From: Neonectria sp. B-13
Taxonomy: Eukaryota > Ascomycota > Sordariomycetes > Hypocreales > Nectriaceae
Assembly (NCBI GenBank): GCA_002682825.1
Contig: NOKP01000005.1
Location: 496,001-560,000, forward strand
Reading direction: 5' to 3'
DNA length: 64,000 nt
Shown here: in pieces, positions 1 to 11,512 of the stretch
Position numbering within the stretch: the stretch's first letter is position 1
Layout: each line of letters begins with the position of its first letter
Made by a program: the position numbers and the translations under genes
Notes under the pieces: model-generated
Databases searched by the model: none
What the model was told of the DNA's origin: nothing
Seen by the model: only the letters and a program-made list of their open reading frames with translations

Positions 1-2633
1 CTCCTGGTGTCACGGCCCGGGTTGGACTAGGCAGTTACAACCGGTGGAATAATCATAAACTCACTACCCTTCATATACCGCCCTTTTGGCACATCAGGTT
101 AGCTCTACACTTTTTCGCTATTAAAACACGTAGTTACATCAAAACTACCTCTTCATCATTACCAAACCGTGACCTACATTGTTCACTTTGGCGTCCTGAT
201 ATACTTGATTAAGCACCTCATACCTTAAACCTACCCTATACCCCTTAGTAAGACCATCATACGAGGCAGTTTAATCATTCAACCCCTACCATGATTAACC
301 CGCCATTATTATTACGTGTGTGTCAGGTCAGGTGAAGCATAGATAAAGAGATCCTAGTTATATCGTGTAGTAAGGATGGAGCGGAGCTGGCGCATAAGAT
401 GTTGGAATAGTATCTGCTGCTTAACATGTTTCGCCTTGATTTTCAAGGTCCCCCTTGCTGACCTAGATGCCCGAGCCACCGGTAGCTGCTGCCATACTAC
501 AAGAGCTATTAGTAGCTGCCACTAAGAATAACATCCCACATAGCCACAGGCGGCTACTAGTAGCAGCCAAAGTTTCTCAATGCCATTTCCGTATCGAGTG
601 GGACAAAATCCGTTACGACGGGGAGCCAGTGCCACTCATCTGATATTGCCAGTCTCATAAGCGCGCCATCAACTCCAAATTCCAACCCTCGGCAACTTAC
701 AGACACAATGCACAGCTCACAGCGGACAGAGACAAGAAGTAAATACCGGCTCTGCAAATACCGCCACATTAGTGGGCATCACAATACTGCACTCTTCGCC
801 GGTGAGAGCACGATCAGCATTATATATCAAAGCAGATGGTGCCCTCGCGAGTGGTCCGCACGCGCCGCGTCATCTGACTTAAACATAATGTTCTCCCGTT
901 AGCTCTAGGGCTCATTGATCTCCCAATCGTGACGATCAGTTGGGTCATAGTAAGGCAAATAAGTCATGAGAGCTTTGATCTCATTGAGGATTCCGAGGTG
1001 CTCGACACAAGTGAGTGTAGCTTTAACCTCTTCAGAGGATGCTATTGATATCCTTTTATCCAATATAGGTATATTGATAAGCTCTAGAGTGTAAGCGTAG
1101 ATATAGTCCAAAGTATAATAAAGAGTGATGATTTCTAAAGTTGACTTCTCATTACTGGCAAATGTTGGGACTGGTAAATAGATGGGATTATCTTTAGTGA
1201 TACTATATCGAGGCGCACAGAGCTGTTATTCGATGTCTCTCGAGGGATGGGGATTTAAGAAGTAAAGCCTCACAACCGGTATTTCATCCTCGAAGGACAA
1301 GATCTTCTCACTTCAGGGCCTCTTCTTTCCCACATTGTGATGAACATCTCGCTGAAAAGAGGACATCGGCTAAGATCTGTTTTCGGGTGGCGTCAGTACT
1401 AGGAACCGGAAAATCTCTTAGCTGAGTCGCGGTTAAGATGAAGCGGTTCAAAGAGAACTTAGAAGTTGAACTGTCGTTGAGCGGGGTATAGGAACTGTGA
1501 AAACAAGGAGCCGTGGGGCCACGAAGCCGTGCCGAACCACGTCCCGAACAGAAGTGCTTTATCTAGCCCCCAGCTCCACAAGCCGATGCGGGCCAAGATA
1601 ATATCAGAGTAGTGTAGCTACATGTGACGTGTGTTGGACGATAGCCGCGGACCATATTTGGTGAATTTGGTTAGCCTAACTGGAGAAGACTCTCCACCTT
1701 CCGCATGGGAATGAATGTATTGTCGTAATAGCATACGCGGCCATGGTTCATTTAGTCTTCACGGAACCCGGTTTGCCTGACGCGTAATGTTCCAGGAATT
1801 TCTCGCCGAAAACCCGGGTAGTAAGTAAAGTAGTGCATGGCGGTTCCCTGCTAAACTTATGTTGCAGGTGGGGCCGTGATGGTTGGAGGCGGGGCCGTAA
1901 AGTGTCCAAAGTATTACAGATCGTGTGAATGAGCAACCTGGATTGGTTACAAGTGGGGTGGGCATTTTCTTATTTCTTCCGATGATATCAATTATATCCC
2001 TCTTGGTGAACTGAGCAACTCGATTAAAGAATCTTGGCTTGCATCTGGAGAGCTTCTCAGCCATCAGGCCAGAAAATTATCTAACGATAACCATGAGCCC
2101 GGAAATCTACACCCTAGCCTATTTTTTGCCCTGACAAGGCAAAAGAGAAGAGATTCGTGTGGTCATCAACCTGCGCTAGTCTTGTCAAAAGACTGGGGTG
2201 TGATAATTACCGTGCTGATCCAGGATTTCGGCATGTGGGCAGAGACTAATCTTCGGGAAACGCGGGGAAGCTATGGTTCGAATCCAGGCGGCCGAGGAGC
2301 TGCAGGTAGATTAGACTATCCCTTGTTGTTCTGCAGCTTCCCCGCATTCCACGCTGGTAGGCTGGCGGGAAAGCTGGGGTCGGTAGTCACTAGGGGTAAG
2401 CGCTTGAGCCGGCCTGACTACACTTGCCATATCAACCATATACTTGTTTGCGCGAGGCTGCTGTGATTATATATATCAGCTGTGGTATTCCTGAATCTGG
2501 AGCTTTGTTCTGTATCAAACTCGTACTTGGTAACTCACTCCTGTCGATTTCCCAGCTCGACCTCGAAACTATCCGCGTCCTCTCTTAAGCTTTGGCTGCT
2601 TTACTTTGAAAGCCAACATCATTCACAGCAATA
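1..2633. other. gene-poor left end
   Basis: No gene with recognisable protein features is visible. Base composition is patchy, with AT-rich stretches near 100-350 and 900-1240 and more balanced DNA after 1500. Open frames of 60-100 codons occur on both strands, but they lack a plausible start, splice pattern or motif. The only stretch that reads like protein is the minus-strand frame near 905-1220, listed separately. The last 150 bases (TATATATAT near 2467 followed by pyrimidine-rich DNA) are the likely promoter and leader of the secreted protein at 2634. Confidence 0.5.
905..1220 (-). pseudogene. low-GC protein-like frame, possible gene relic
   Basis: A minus-strand frame of about 100 codons ends in a stop at 905-907 and reads protein-like (for example TYLPYYDPTDRHDWEINEP at the C-terminus). 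It has no ATG at its head: the frame is closed upstream by a stop around 1225, and the longest stretch begins at a TTG codon. Its AT-richness differs from the real genes of the window. I do not recognise the family. It could be the last exon of a decayed gene or chance; confidence is low. Confidence 0.2.
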
Positions 2634-3650
2634 ATGAAACATATGTTTATGAAAGCAGCGGCAGTCTTGGTCCTCGCGGTGGCGGGGTCCGCAATGCCTG
2701 CCAACCGTTTGGTCGACAGGAGTTTGTCGTGCAGCTCGAACACCGACTGCAACCGGGAGTGCATGACGGCCATGGTTACCCAGATCCTGGATTCCATGGT
2801 GGCGAATGACCCATACACCTTGCCGTTGGCACAGTTCTACAAGGCGACTGAAAACTCGCACCCGGCAGCCCTCGCCATGATGACTTCATGGCGCACCGTC
2901 ACCAAGGCAGGCCCGCCCAGCCTGCTGGCAATCGACGTCACGAACGGGACGGCGTATTTCGCCCTGGCAATCAGTGAAGGCAACGATGCGACGGAAGCAG
3001 TCCTTCGAGGCCGAGTCAAGGTGGTCGACCAGGAGATCACTGAGCTAGAGCTGTTCATCAACCGCTCCCGCGGCGACCACGGCTTCACCTTCTCGGCCGC
3101 GGAAGCTGCGACCAACTATGGGCCATTGATGTCGCCACCGGCTAATCGGACGAAGGCGAGCCGCGAAACGTTGTGGGCCCTGAGTGAAGCCCTCTTCGCC
3201 ACGTCCAGCAGCTTCACCGTCACCGTCGCCGACGAGTGCCGGTTCACCGAATCGGGCGGGAAAATCATCGATACCGGGACCTACTCAAACGGTTCGAGCA
3301 CGCCGCTCGGTTGCAGCTGGCCCGACAGCCACCCCACCGACACGAACGCACGAGTGGCCCTGGTCATCGACGAGGAGTTGGGCTTCGTGGTGACCAGCGG
3401 CATAATTCCGGGTACCGTCTACCCCTACGCAAATGTTTCCGCCTTCATCCCGAACTCGATGAGTGCGCCGCAGGAAGTGCAGGAGGCGTGGATGGAGGAA
3501 ATGAAAGCCCAGGGTAATGTGTCGATGCTGTCTCCCGCCGGCGCCACTGGTGAAACTCTTGAAGTGCTCCAGTACTACAATGGCGAGCTCCAGGCCATGC
3601 AGATCAATGTTTACCTGAGCGGCCCAAATATGACATCGCCCTGGTTGTAG
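2634..3650 (+). CDS. secreted protein, DUF8021-like
   Basis: Single-exon gene for a 338-residue protein. Residues 1-20 form a signal peptide (MKHMFMKAAAVLVLAVAGSA), and the mature part starts with a short Cys-containing stretch (SLSCSSNTDCNREC). The core has the layout of fungal secreted DUF8021 proteins: a helix before YTLPLAQFYKATEN, then AMMTSWRTVTKAG, later a Cys-bearing strand region (VADECRFTESGG) and GARVALVIDEELGF-like strands (seen here as ARVALVIDEELGFV). Several N-glycosylation sequons (NGT, NRS, NRT, NGS, NVS, NMT) support secretion. The reaction, if any, is unknown. The family call is from memory of the pattern and needs a profile search; signal peptide and extracellular location are well supported. 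The start is the only ATG that gives the signal peptide. Confidence 0.75.
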   Translation: MKHMFMKAAAVLVLAVAGSAMPANRLVDRSLSCSSNTDCNRECMTAMVTQILDSMVANDPYTLPLAQFYKATENSHPAALAMMTSWRTVTKAGPPSLLAIDVTNGTAYFALAISEGNDATEAVLRGRVKVVDQEITELELFINRSRGDHGFTFSAAEAATNYGPLMSPPANRTKASRETLWALSEALFATSSSFTVTVADECRFTESGGKIIDTGTYSNGSSTPLGCSWPDSHPTDTNARVALVIDEELGFVVTSGIIPGTVYPYANVSAFIPNSMSAPQEVQEAWMEEMKAQGNVSMLSPAGATGETLEVLQYYNGELQAMQINVYLSGPNMTSPWL

Positions 3651-4519
3651 CGGAACCAGACTCAGTCAAGCATTGGTCAGTTGAGAAGTTGGGTCAGATG
3701 AAGTCGACTTTACAAGACAAGATATCAAAGTGTGAAGGAATCTGGACAGCAAACAGGGAAAGCAGGTTAGGGTTGAGTTGCGGGCAGACACAGGGCTGAC
3801 TCAATTTCGAGTGATGATTGGATATAGGGAGGTTGGATATTCAAGTTTCAAAATTGATAAGGAATTAGCAGTTAAGAAACAGACAAATCAAACCAGGGCC
3901 AACCTAATGCCTCCTTTCTTTAGTGTCCCTCGTCCTCTTTCCGGCTTGCGGCTTGGAAGCGGGGCCGGCTTGGCAGGCACCAGCATCCGAAGCTCCGTCT
4001 GAGACCGGCCACTGCGTCTGGCGCTGAAAAGGCACAGTCTTAACTTAGCGTAGATACCTGGCCTGGCCGGGTATTCGGATACTCAACGGCAGCCACAGGC
4101 GCCAGCGACGCTAAAAATGAATCATAAAAATGGATGAGGGCGAGTCCTATAACCTTTGCCGTCATCTTACTGGTCCAGACCTCTCTTCTACAACCCCCGC
4201 TCGACACTACAACCGCACCAGCGGCAAGTACCGAAGCACACTCGGCCAATCGACCTCGCTCGGGCTCCAGGCTACGACGCCCACAGATGTCACTGGTTTC
4301 TATTGTATGGTATCCTGCACTTTTGCGGCTGGCGCAGTCGTCAATATCCAACACTGGGCTGACTATTAGGCTCCCCGGGGGCGATATCGACTCTGCCTGC
4401 TCATCTTCCTCCTCTTAAATCCATCTCAACACTTAATCCTCCTACACCACCGAGTACCCAGTTTGCTTAACCCTCTTTAAACTATCATCGACCACTTATA
4501 GGACAGTTACCATACTTAG
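3651..4519. other. intergenic, promoter of WW-domain gene
   Basis: Between two same-strand genes. Small open frames overlap at 4040-4420 but show no conserved motif and are mutually overlapping. CT-rich DNA (4400-4480) and ACTTATAG at 4494 just before the start at 4520 fit a fungal promoter and 5' leader. Nothing else seen. Confidence 0.4.
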
Positions 4520-5880
4520 ATGTCAACTCCAAGTCTACCATCTCCAGGGGCCGCTCCAGGGACCGCTCCGCCACCTGTGCCACCGGGATGGCAAGCTTAT
4601 TGGAGCCTTGATCACAGCGCATGGCAAGTAGAGTCAGCTCTATACCACCGGACTGTGGATAACATTTATCGCCTAGGTTCTACGTCTTCACTGCTACCGG
4701 CGCGACGCAATGGGAGTGCCCAACCGCTCCACCAGAACGGCCGGAATACTCCCCTCCCCTCGACCAACCTTCATACCCTCTCGCGGCTGATCCACCCGTT
4801 CAGGACGGGGATCGCGGCATGGGCACAACCGCCCTTGCCCTGGGCGGTGGTTACCTGGCCGGTTCGGCTTTCGGGCACAAGACCCAAGAGCATCACCACC
4901 ATGGGTTTGGCAAGATTGCAAAGGCCAGCGCAAGTGCCATTGGCGCCAAGCTACTTGGTCGCTTTGGAAACAAGCCGCAGCAGCATCACCAGCCGTCGCC
5001 ACCGCCGCCACAAACCCATGTGCATTTTTCGTACCCAGTATATGGGCCTGGACCCCAAGGAACCCAATCTCAGACACCGTCGTATTATGGACAACCCGCA
5101 CCTGCAGGTCAGAACTACGGTCATTTCGCCGGTGATGACACGTCTGGGGTAGCTCCTGATGCCATGTTTCCCCCGCCTCATCACCATGAAGGAGTACATA
5201 GTCCAGCTGCCGGTGCGATAGGCGCCTTCACATCTCACAGCGCGCCGCCGCTGCACATACATGGCGCCGTATTTGCGGACAAGGACGTCACACAGATAGT
5301 CAAGAGCCTCGTTACCCCGCAGCAGACACTGACACTAACAGGAGATACACTGGTCGAAAAACTTGGGGACCCGTGGCCTGAAGTAGAACGAAAGATGTTC
5401 AACGTCGTGTACTCGTACGGTGATCGACCGATGGAGCTTCTCGCAGCCGAGTTGGTATCCCCCATCGGCTGAAGGCAGACTTACTTTTTGGCTAACACAG
5501 CACAGAACAAGCATGTCCAATATCGATATCAAGAACGAGGCTATCTCAAGAAAGCGGATGGAGTTCTGTCAGCCTCCGCCGTCCCGCATTATTGCTTGCG
5601 TGTGGGGTCTTGAGAATCCTTTAACGTGAGTACCTATCCATCCTAAATAAAATAAACTAGCCTGACAACATTTCATAGAGCACCGAGGCTGGAGCAGTTA
5701 GAAAAGGACGGCGAGATGGAGGGCTCAGGTGCGGTTTTCGGAGCCGGCGGATTTTGGAATTGGGAACCCAAGACGCTGGTCTGCTATTACAGGACTGAGA
5801 CTGGAGGTGTTGGGATTGTATACTGTAGGGACGGGGGCACGATACGCCTCCCGTGGAATCCACTTGCTAAGTGGTCTTAA
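4520..5880 (+). CDS. WW-domain protein with conserved fungal C-terminal domain
   Basis: Four-exon model: 4520-4632, 4677-5454, 5501-5625 and 5679-5880, giving 405 residues in one frame. The N-terminus carries a WW domain split by intron 1: PPVPPGWQAYWSLDHSAW comes from exon 1 and YVFTATGATQWECP from exon 2. The middle is a low-complexity Gly/His/Pro segment (HHHHGFGK, QQHHQPSPPPP). The C-terminal half has an IIACVWGLENP strand and ends in VFGAGGFWNWEPK and LVCYYRTETG, a pattern I associate with uncharacterised fungal proteins. WW domains bind proline-rich peptides, so an adaptor role is inferred. Intron 1 is awkward: the donor that keeps frame (4633) is weak and leaves a 44-nt intron, while the better-looking donor at 4628 breaks frame. 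Introns 2 and 3 are clean; intron 3 starts GTGAGT. Function is unknown. Confidence 0.75.
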
Positions 5881-6191
5881 TGGCTGAGTTGTGATATGTA
5901 TAAGGGTGTATTCACCCAGGTTCTACTATCTTAAACAGTCATTTAATTGTACAACTTAAAAACAGGTAATTCTTCCTAATTTAATTTATTATTACAATAT
6001 TCTTTTGAGGGACTAAAGTCTGTTCTCCATTTCAGCTAAGCAATTCAATTTAAAGACATACCCTATTTTCGTTTTCCAGATAAGGCTGGAAATCTAAAGG
6101 CTATAATTGGACCAAGGCATGACACGGTGCCTATTTTGGCCTTTTCTATTCGAGTAGGGCCTGACTTTCATATCTCCTCTAACAGACATGC
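5881..6191. other. AT-rich convergent intergenic spacer
   Basis: About 310 bases between convergent genes, rich in A and T (TTTAATTTATTATTACAATATTC-like runs near 5975-6005). It presumably holds both 3' ends and polyadenylation signals. No gene seen. Confidence 0.5.
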
Positions 6192-8043
6192 CTACCCAGA
6201 TTTAGACTGCAACCCAATCTGGGTGCCCGGGACCGGGTATGTTGCACCAATCAACTCTAGTGAACCGAACAGGAATTGCGCGTCTGCCACCGGATCTGCA
6301 GGAGCGACTCGATCGTTTGTAGGCGGTATTGTTGGGGGAGTTAACGGGGGAGGAAGAACTAGGCATGCTCGCCCGCCAATGGATTGCATGTGGTGAGCAT
6401 TGATTCCAGGAGTCTGCCAAAACAGCATTCTCGGGTCATATTTCGATTTGATTGCCGAAAGTCTAGCGTAATTGGCACCCCAAAAGGATTGTGTCCAATT
6501 TTCTTCCTTGAGGCTCGCCTGTAGATGACGCGTTAGTCCAATATAGTTGCAGCGGAGCTCAAGGTCTAGCATACCTCATTGATATATGCGCCCATATCTG
6601 GAGCAAGCTTTCGGAGCCTGGTGGCGTCTGGAGCAGCAACAAGGTGGACTACTGCCCTTCTCCACCCAGGGTTTGCCGAGGTGTCCTCACCAGAGCCTTG
6701 CGATTGACCCGGCGCAGTCATAAGTACTCCATAAGTTCCTTCAGCCCCTCCTAATGCGTTCATGATGTCTGGATCCCGAAGATGCTCAGGAGCCAGGAGA
6801 CGGCTATCGTATGGATATATTCCGTGGTTTCTTGGTTGGACTTTTGGGCTAGTCTCAGGAGCGAGAGGTCCGTATGTTGTGACGAAGAAGTCTTTGTAAT
6901 TGTCGAAGTTGTATGGCTTGGTTTGGAATGGCTTAATGTTCGGAAAAGACTGCATCTTGGTCAGAATCGGCCCCCAAACTGCGTTGGCTTCGGATATTCC
7001 TGAGGCATTGCCTGGGTGGACAGCGTAGCACCTGACGTGGCTGATGTCTACATAAATGAAGGCGCTTACGCCCCGCTCCTGTAGACTGGGCAACTCTCCC
7101 AACAGATATTGCATCGCGTCACTGAGTGGAGTTCTACCAGTGTCGAGGTCCAGTGCATCTGGACCTGTGATCGTCGAGTTGATATACCAATTGTAACCAG
7201 TCATGGGAACGGCGACATGAGCTTTCCAGGTAGCTTCAACAACAACGCCAAATGTCCCTCCGCCACCTCCGCGAATGGCCCAGAAGAGATCTTGATTAGA
7301 CACGCTGTTTGCCACTCTAAGCTTGCCATCCGGAGTGACGATCTTTGCTTCAAGCCATTGGTCAACCCCGAGACCGTACTGGGCAGTCATTGGACCGTAG
7401 CCACCATTTTGGCCCCATCCTCCGGCAACAGCAACCCCAGCTGCGATGCAATTAGTTCTCAGGTAAAGCGGTCTGCAAAGAAGATATTCATACCGGCCGC
7501 TCCACTGGTGGTAAAGAGTCCCGATGGGTGGACTGCATAGTTGAGAGCAAGGCCAGTTACACCAGGATGAAAGGTGACAGCAGCCTGAACCCCGTCCTTC
7601 GGTACAGCCACATTTGGTGCTCCAATGGCGTATTCAGGACTAGCAGCACCTTTCTTAGTTGGGGAAAACGACTCGAGAACATTGACTTTGTTCATTAAAG
7701 ACAGGTCAATAATAAGTCCAGATCCCGCGTCGCTTCGGCCCAGCTGATCGTGACCTGTGGTGATGACAGAAAGGCGGATGTTGTGCTTCGAGGCGAACCG
7801 CACAGCCGCCTGAACATCAGAAGCCCTCTCGGCTCGTAGACGGTAATTTGGAAGACCCCCATGAGCATCGCTACCATTCTGACGGATCACGCCCGGGATG
7901 GCGGCTTTCCAGACCTCAGGAGCAGGCCAGTCGTGATCTGAACTCAATTTCCGGCATCCTATTGGCGCTATGGTGGATGAGGTATCACCAAAAGCCAGGC
8001 CCGGCAAGTATGCAATCAAGTGAACCAGAAGTTTTGCCCTCAT
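6192..8043 (-). CDS. secreted FAD-linked oxidase (BBE / isoamyl alcohol oxidase type)
   Basis: Three exons on the minus strand (8043-7494, 7440-6575, 6518-6192; introns of 53 and 56 nt) give 580 residues. A signal peptide (MRAKLLVHLIAYLPGLAFG) leads into an FAD_binding_4 domain. The motif TTGHDQLGRSD near residue 95 holds the His that usually binds FAD covalently in this family, and RGGGGGTFGVV is the conserved Gly-rich FAD stretch. The Cys of bicovalent BBE enzymes is not evident, since the matching region reads SGAAAGVAVAGG. The C-terminus has the BBE signature ENWTQSFWGANYARL and KYDPRMLFW. Members oxidise alcohols, sugars or secondary metabolites with O2; the substrate here is unknown. 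The GHD/GRS pattern is like isoamyl alcohol oxidases. The Met at 8043 was preferred to upstream frame extension because it gives the signal peptide. Confidence 0.88.
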
Positions 8044-9035
8044 GTTGAAGAAAAGTCCAAGAAGACCTAAAGATTGATAGGTATGAGTGGCGAGGAATGA
8101 TGCGAATGGAAAGGCATATCTCACTTTTATAATCAATCACAGAGTCGGTGCACCCTAATTACACGTATGGTTCTTAAGAGATGGTCGTTGCATCCATTTT
8201 TGAGTAGGGTTACTCGTATACATGACGGGTCTCCATTGGCAAGGCACGCGTTCTCTATCGGTTTGTTGAGCAGGGTATCTCGTATACAGAACGGATCTAC
8301 ATTGCAAGGCACGCGTTCTCTATCGGCATACGAGTGGTAGCAAATGACAGATGGTCAAGCATTACTGTGAAAACCGGGGGATCTCGTATGCATTGCAAGA
8401 TGATTGGCCTACGGGGTCGAGGCGTCACAGACCAGCCAACTCGTTTCGGGAAGGTTGACCTGTGGCCGGCAAGTCCGGGTATTCTTACGTTGGCCAAGAC
8501 AATTTGACTAGGATTTCTCATTTTGTCCCAGCAGCTTGGATGGCTAAACGAAGGAGAAGAAGGGAATGAGGTGCGTAAGTTTCAAAGAAGGAAGCTTACC
8601 GTGAACGAGATAGTGACTAGCACACCGCAACTTTCTTTTGCTGCGTACGCAGCAAGAACCCAGCCACGCGGAACGTCGGACACCTTTGTGCATTCCTGGA
8701 ATCTTTACGCTCTTTATTTGAGCTGCTGATATGTTCGCCCATAGTGGATACAGAGAGATATAGAGAAAAGAACCGGTGTGTGAGAAAAGCCAGAAGTATA
8801 AAAATGCGGATACTTATTAAAACAGGTTGCGGGGTATCCAATGCCAGGTCCACTCACACGGGATCGGGGGGCTGTTGAATCCCGAGGATCTTGATTCCAT
8901 GTTGAATGTCTCGGGCAATCATTTGCGACACCACGTTTTTTTATGTTTTAAGATCCCCCTGATTAGTCGATTATGTCACTTTATTGCTGGGAAACCCTGC
9001 TTGCTAATATTTAGCAGTCAGTGAGATAATTTTCA
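8044..9035. other. upstream region of the FAD oxidase
   Basis: About 1 kb without a convincing gene. It contains the imperfect direct repeats at 8201-8261 and 8267-8326, annotated separately. Short open frames (8297-8521 minus, 8617-8853 minus, 8827-9024 plus) show no family motifs. Confidence 0.45.
8201..8326. repeat. two imperfect 60-bp direct repeats upstream of FAD oxidase
   Basis: Copy A (8201-8261) and copy B (8267-8326) lie almost head to tail. Both run from TGAG(T/C)AGGGT through CTCGTATACA and end in the identical stretch GCAAGGCACGCGTTCTCTATCGG (longest perfect block 23 bases). A third partial copy (ATCTCGTATGCATTGCAAG) is at 8381-8399. The array is 160-360 bp upstream of the oxidase start, so it may be part of its promoter. 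It could also be a local duplication without function. Confidence 0.7.
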
Positions 9036-10091
9036 CTAGGGGGTGGCACAATGAGTAATAAGATCCCACTTCTTAGCAGGCCGGATGGAGCAAGAACAAG
9101 AGACAAGGCAGAGCAGGCAGAATAACTGCTTAGCGCCTTGTTCACACCCCTGCCAGCTGTTATTAAGGATGAAGGCACCCGCTCCAGTCAGATAGAGATG
9201 GGTATGCTGAGTATAACCTCTACCCTGATAGAGTATGGGTAGAACTGGAGTATGTCCTTCAGGTTTGACGATGTATTCAATCAGACGCCGCTGTAGAAGA
9301 ATTGGTTCCTTCTCGATGTTCTTGATGGTCGACTCGGCCACGAGCGCTCCCTGGGAATCTTTGAGCGCCCGAAAGTCATATGTCGCCGTGAGCATCACGC
9401 GCCCGCGCTGCTTGTTTACGACATAAGCATTCCAGACCGAGATGATTTTCGTTGCATAAACCGTCCACCCAGGAGGCGTGTGGACGGTCACTACAATGTG
9501 GAACGCAGTCTGGGGGTCATCCCTTCTTAGGTAGTCTTCAAACGACTGGATCACGCGGCCGTTTGGCTCCCCTGATGCTCGATTGCTAGCAGCTCCTAAC
9601 GTCTAGAGAGATTGCAGCTCGTCATCATACTCTCCCTTCTAAATGCCTTGTAGTTGGGCACTGTTAGCTCGACCGTCAATTCTCCTTCGTCTAGGGGATC
9701 TCTTGCGACTTGCATAAGCGGGAATGTATGTAAGCGTCTGGCTTCACGACGGTGATGCTCAAGGTCCGTGATTCCGCACACCTCTGGTGCTTTCCGACGA
9801 CATTGATCTGCACTCCCGGGTTGCTCGAGAACTGCAAAAATTGCTATGATGCCTAGACGCCATTGATGGCAACCTCGGAGACGTCCGACGGTCAACTCAG
9901 TTTGACTTGCACAAAACGCCCTCATTTGTCTGGACCACGGACTTGGAAACTGGCACAGTAGCGATGAGCTTGTGGCCATGTATTTTGTCACTGCAAGCGC
10001 AGTCAGAGAGTTTCTGGTCACCTAGATGGTGACCACGTTGTTCAGCAGAAGTGTCCTTGCCGTGGGCACTAGCAGAAGCTTGCTTATCCAT
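9036..10091 (-). CDS. uncertain multi-exon gene, unknown function
   Basis: Minus-strand DNA here reads protein-like in successive frames but I cannot fix the splicing. A first exon would begin at the ATG at 10091 (MDKQASASAHGKD). A middle exon reads SSNPGVQINVVGKHQRC around 9820-9700. A last exon from about 9602 runs through EDYLRRDDPQTAFHIVVTV, HTPPGWTVYATKIISVWNAY and EKEPILLQRRLIEYIV, with an acceptor TCTCTAG at its head. The end may be the stop at 9036 or an earlier splice near 9225. I recognise no domain, signal peptide or membrane segment. It may be a lineage-specific gene or a partly decayed one; exon structure is a guess. Confidence 0.35.
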
Positions 10092-11512
10092 ATGCAGGAG
10101 AGAAGAACCGCCAGTGAGCCTCTTGCGTGATCGCGAGTGATGAGAGGATAGGTTACAGAGTCTCCATAGAAGACCGCTTGGAGTCCCTAGGCGAGGGAGA
10201 GGAGGATATACTCATCGAGAATAACATCTGTTCTTTTTTAGCTGCCTTGGAATGCAACTGAGGCTTTCTCGCGTCCCAATGAAGATGTGGACGACGGAGG
10301 AACGATGGTCGCAATTGACACTGGTGTCAGCTATCAGGGGTGTGCAACCACGGGGCGGGGGGGATGTGAATGATTGCCCGATGGCTGTGTATTATAAATA
10401 GCAGATGAGGTCACTTGAAAGCCTTCAGGGAGCCAATCATATGAGTTACTTCTTCTGCCCGCTCTTGGCCCTAGAAAGGCCGTGTAGTCTCTATTGGCGT
10501 GAAAGGAGCACGTCACTACTTAGCTATCTGTACAGTAAGTTCTTCCTACAAGGGGTCAGCTGGCACAACAGGAATATTTGAGTACAAACCGACATGAGGG
10601 TAGAATAGAAGTAGAAAAGGCCTTGTTATTGATTAAGGCTTAATATAACGTGTTCTCAACTTGAACTTTAGACTTTGCTTTAATTAAATTGTTATAGAAT
10701 TATCTTTACAACGTAGTCTAGGTACTTAAGGGCGGGGTTGTCAGACGGGCATGGGCTATTCCGAGCAACCCCACCTGACTTGCCTTGACCCCGCAAAGAA
10801 GTACAATAATATCTCGTGCCGGTTTCCATTATCGAATTAGCTTTTCTGTGCCCAAGGTTTCACTTGAGCCTCGCTGGCCGGTCATGGAGTACATGGAGAA
10901 AGATCCGCGTTGCCGACTTAAGTGGGAGCAACTCGGCCTGGGCATGCAAGGGCTCATGCCCATCAAACTTGCCGACTCAGAAGTTCCTTCTGTTGAGTAA
11001 GTTCTATCAGCCAGAGGACGTCCGGAAACCAAGGTATAGCAAGGTTTAACATATCTCGGCCGTTAGTATCGTCATCGTCCATGGAGGAGGTCTTCGATTG
11101 GAAAATGACTGGTTCAAAGATGATGTATGTGTACGGAGTACGAAGTAGCTAGCTAGGAGGTTTTAGCTACATACAAGTGGGCGTGCCTCAAGTAGGGCTC
11201 GAGGCTGTAGAAGTGGGTGCCTGAGGCACTCATAACAAAATCCCTCAAACAGAGATCGCGGATCGATCGCGATCATCAAGTCACAACACTAATTCTGGCA
11301 GATTGAGCATCAATTGAATCATCACACTGGACTCTAAATTCCCGTGTTTTATTAGACGTAAATTTCTGACCCGCAACATCAGGGTCACGTGTCTGACACG
11401 TCTCGCTGTGACGTGGCGAGATGATGACAATTGCTTAACAACTCGACAAAGAGGTAACATGTAACTTTAATTACCAACGGTCATCAACACAATTAAGCCC
11501 TCAAAACCAACA
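10092..11512. other. intergenic, 1.4 kb
   Basis: No supported gene. A plus-strand frame at 10785-11047 has no recognisable motif. The segment 10530-10740 is AT-rich. The bases before 11513 (CACGTG-like and TGACACGT/TGACGTGG near 11384-11415) may be promoter elements of the next gene. Confidence 0.4.

Noticed and set aside
1759..2064. 101-codon minus-strand frame
   Set aside because: No motif, overlaps another frame, no splice-linked neighbours.
2182..2466. 94-codon plus-strand frame
   Set aside because: No motif or signal peptide; probably upstream DNA of the secreted protein.
4694..5101. minus-strand frame opposite the WW-domain gene
   Set aside because: The plus strand carries the WW motif and consistent splicing; the antisense reading has none.
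10785..11047. two overlapping plus-strand frames of about 75 codons
   Set aside because: Mutually overlapping, no family features, no credible continuation by splicing.
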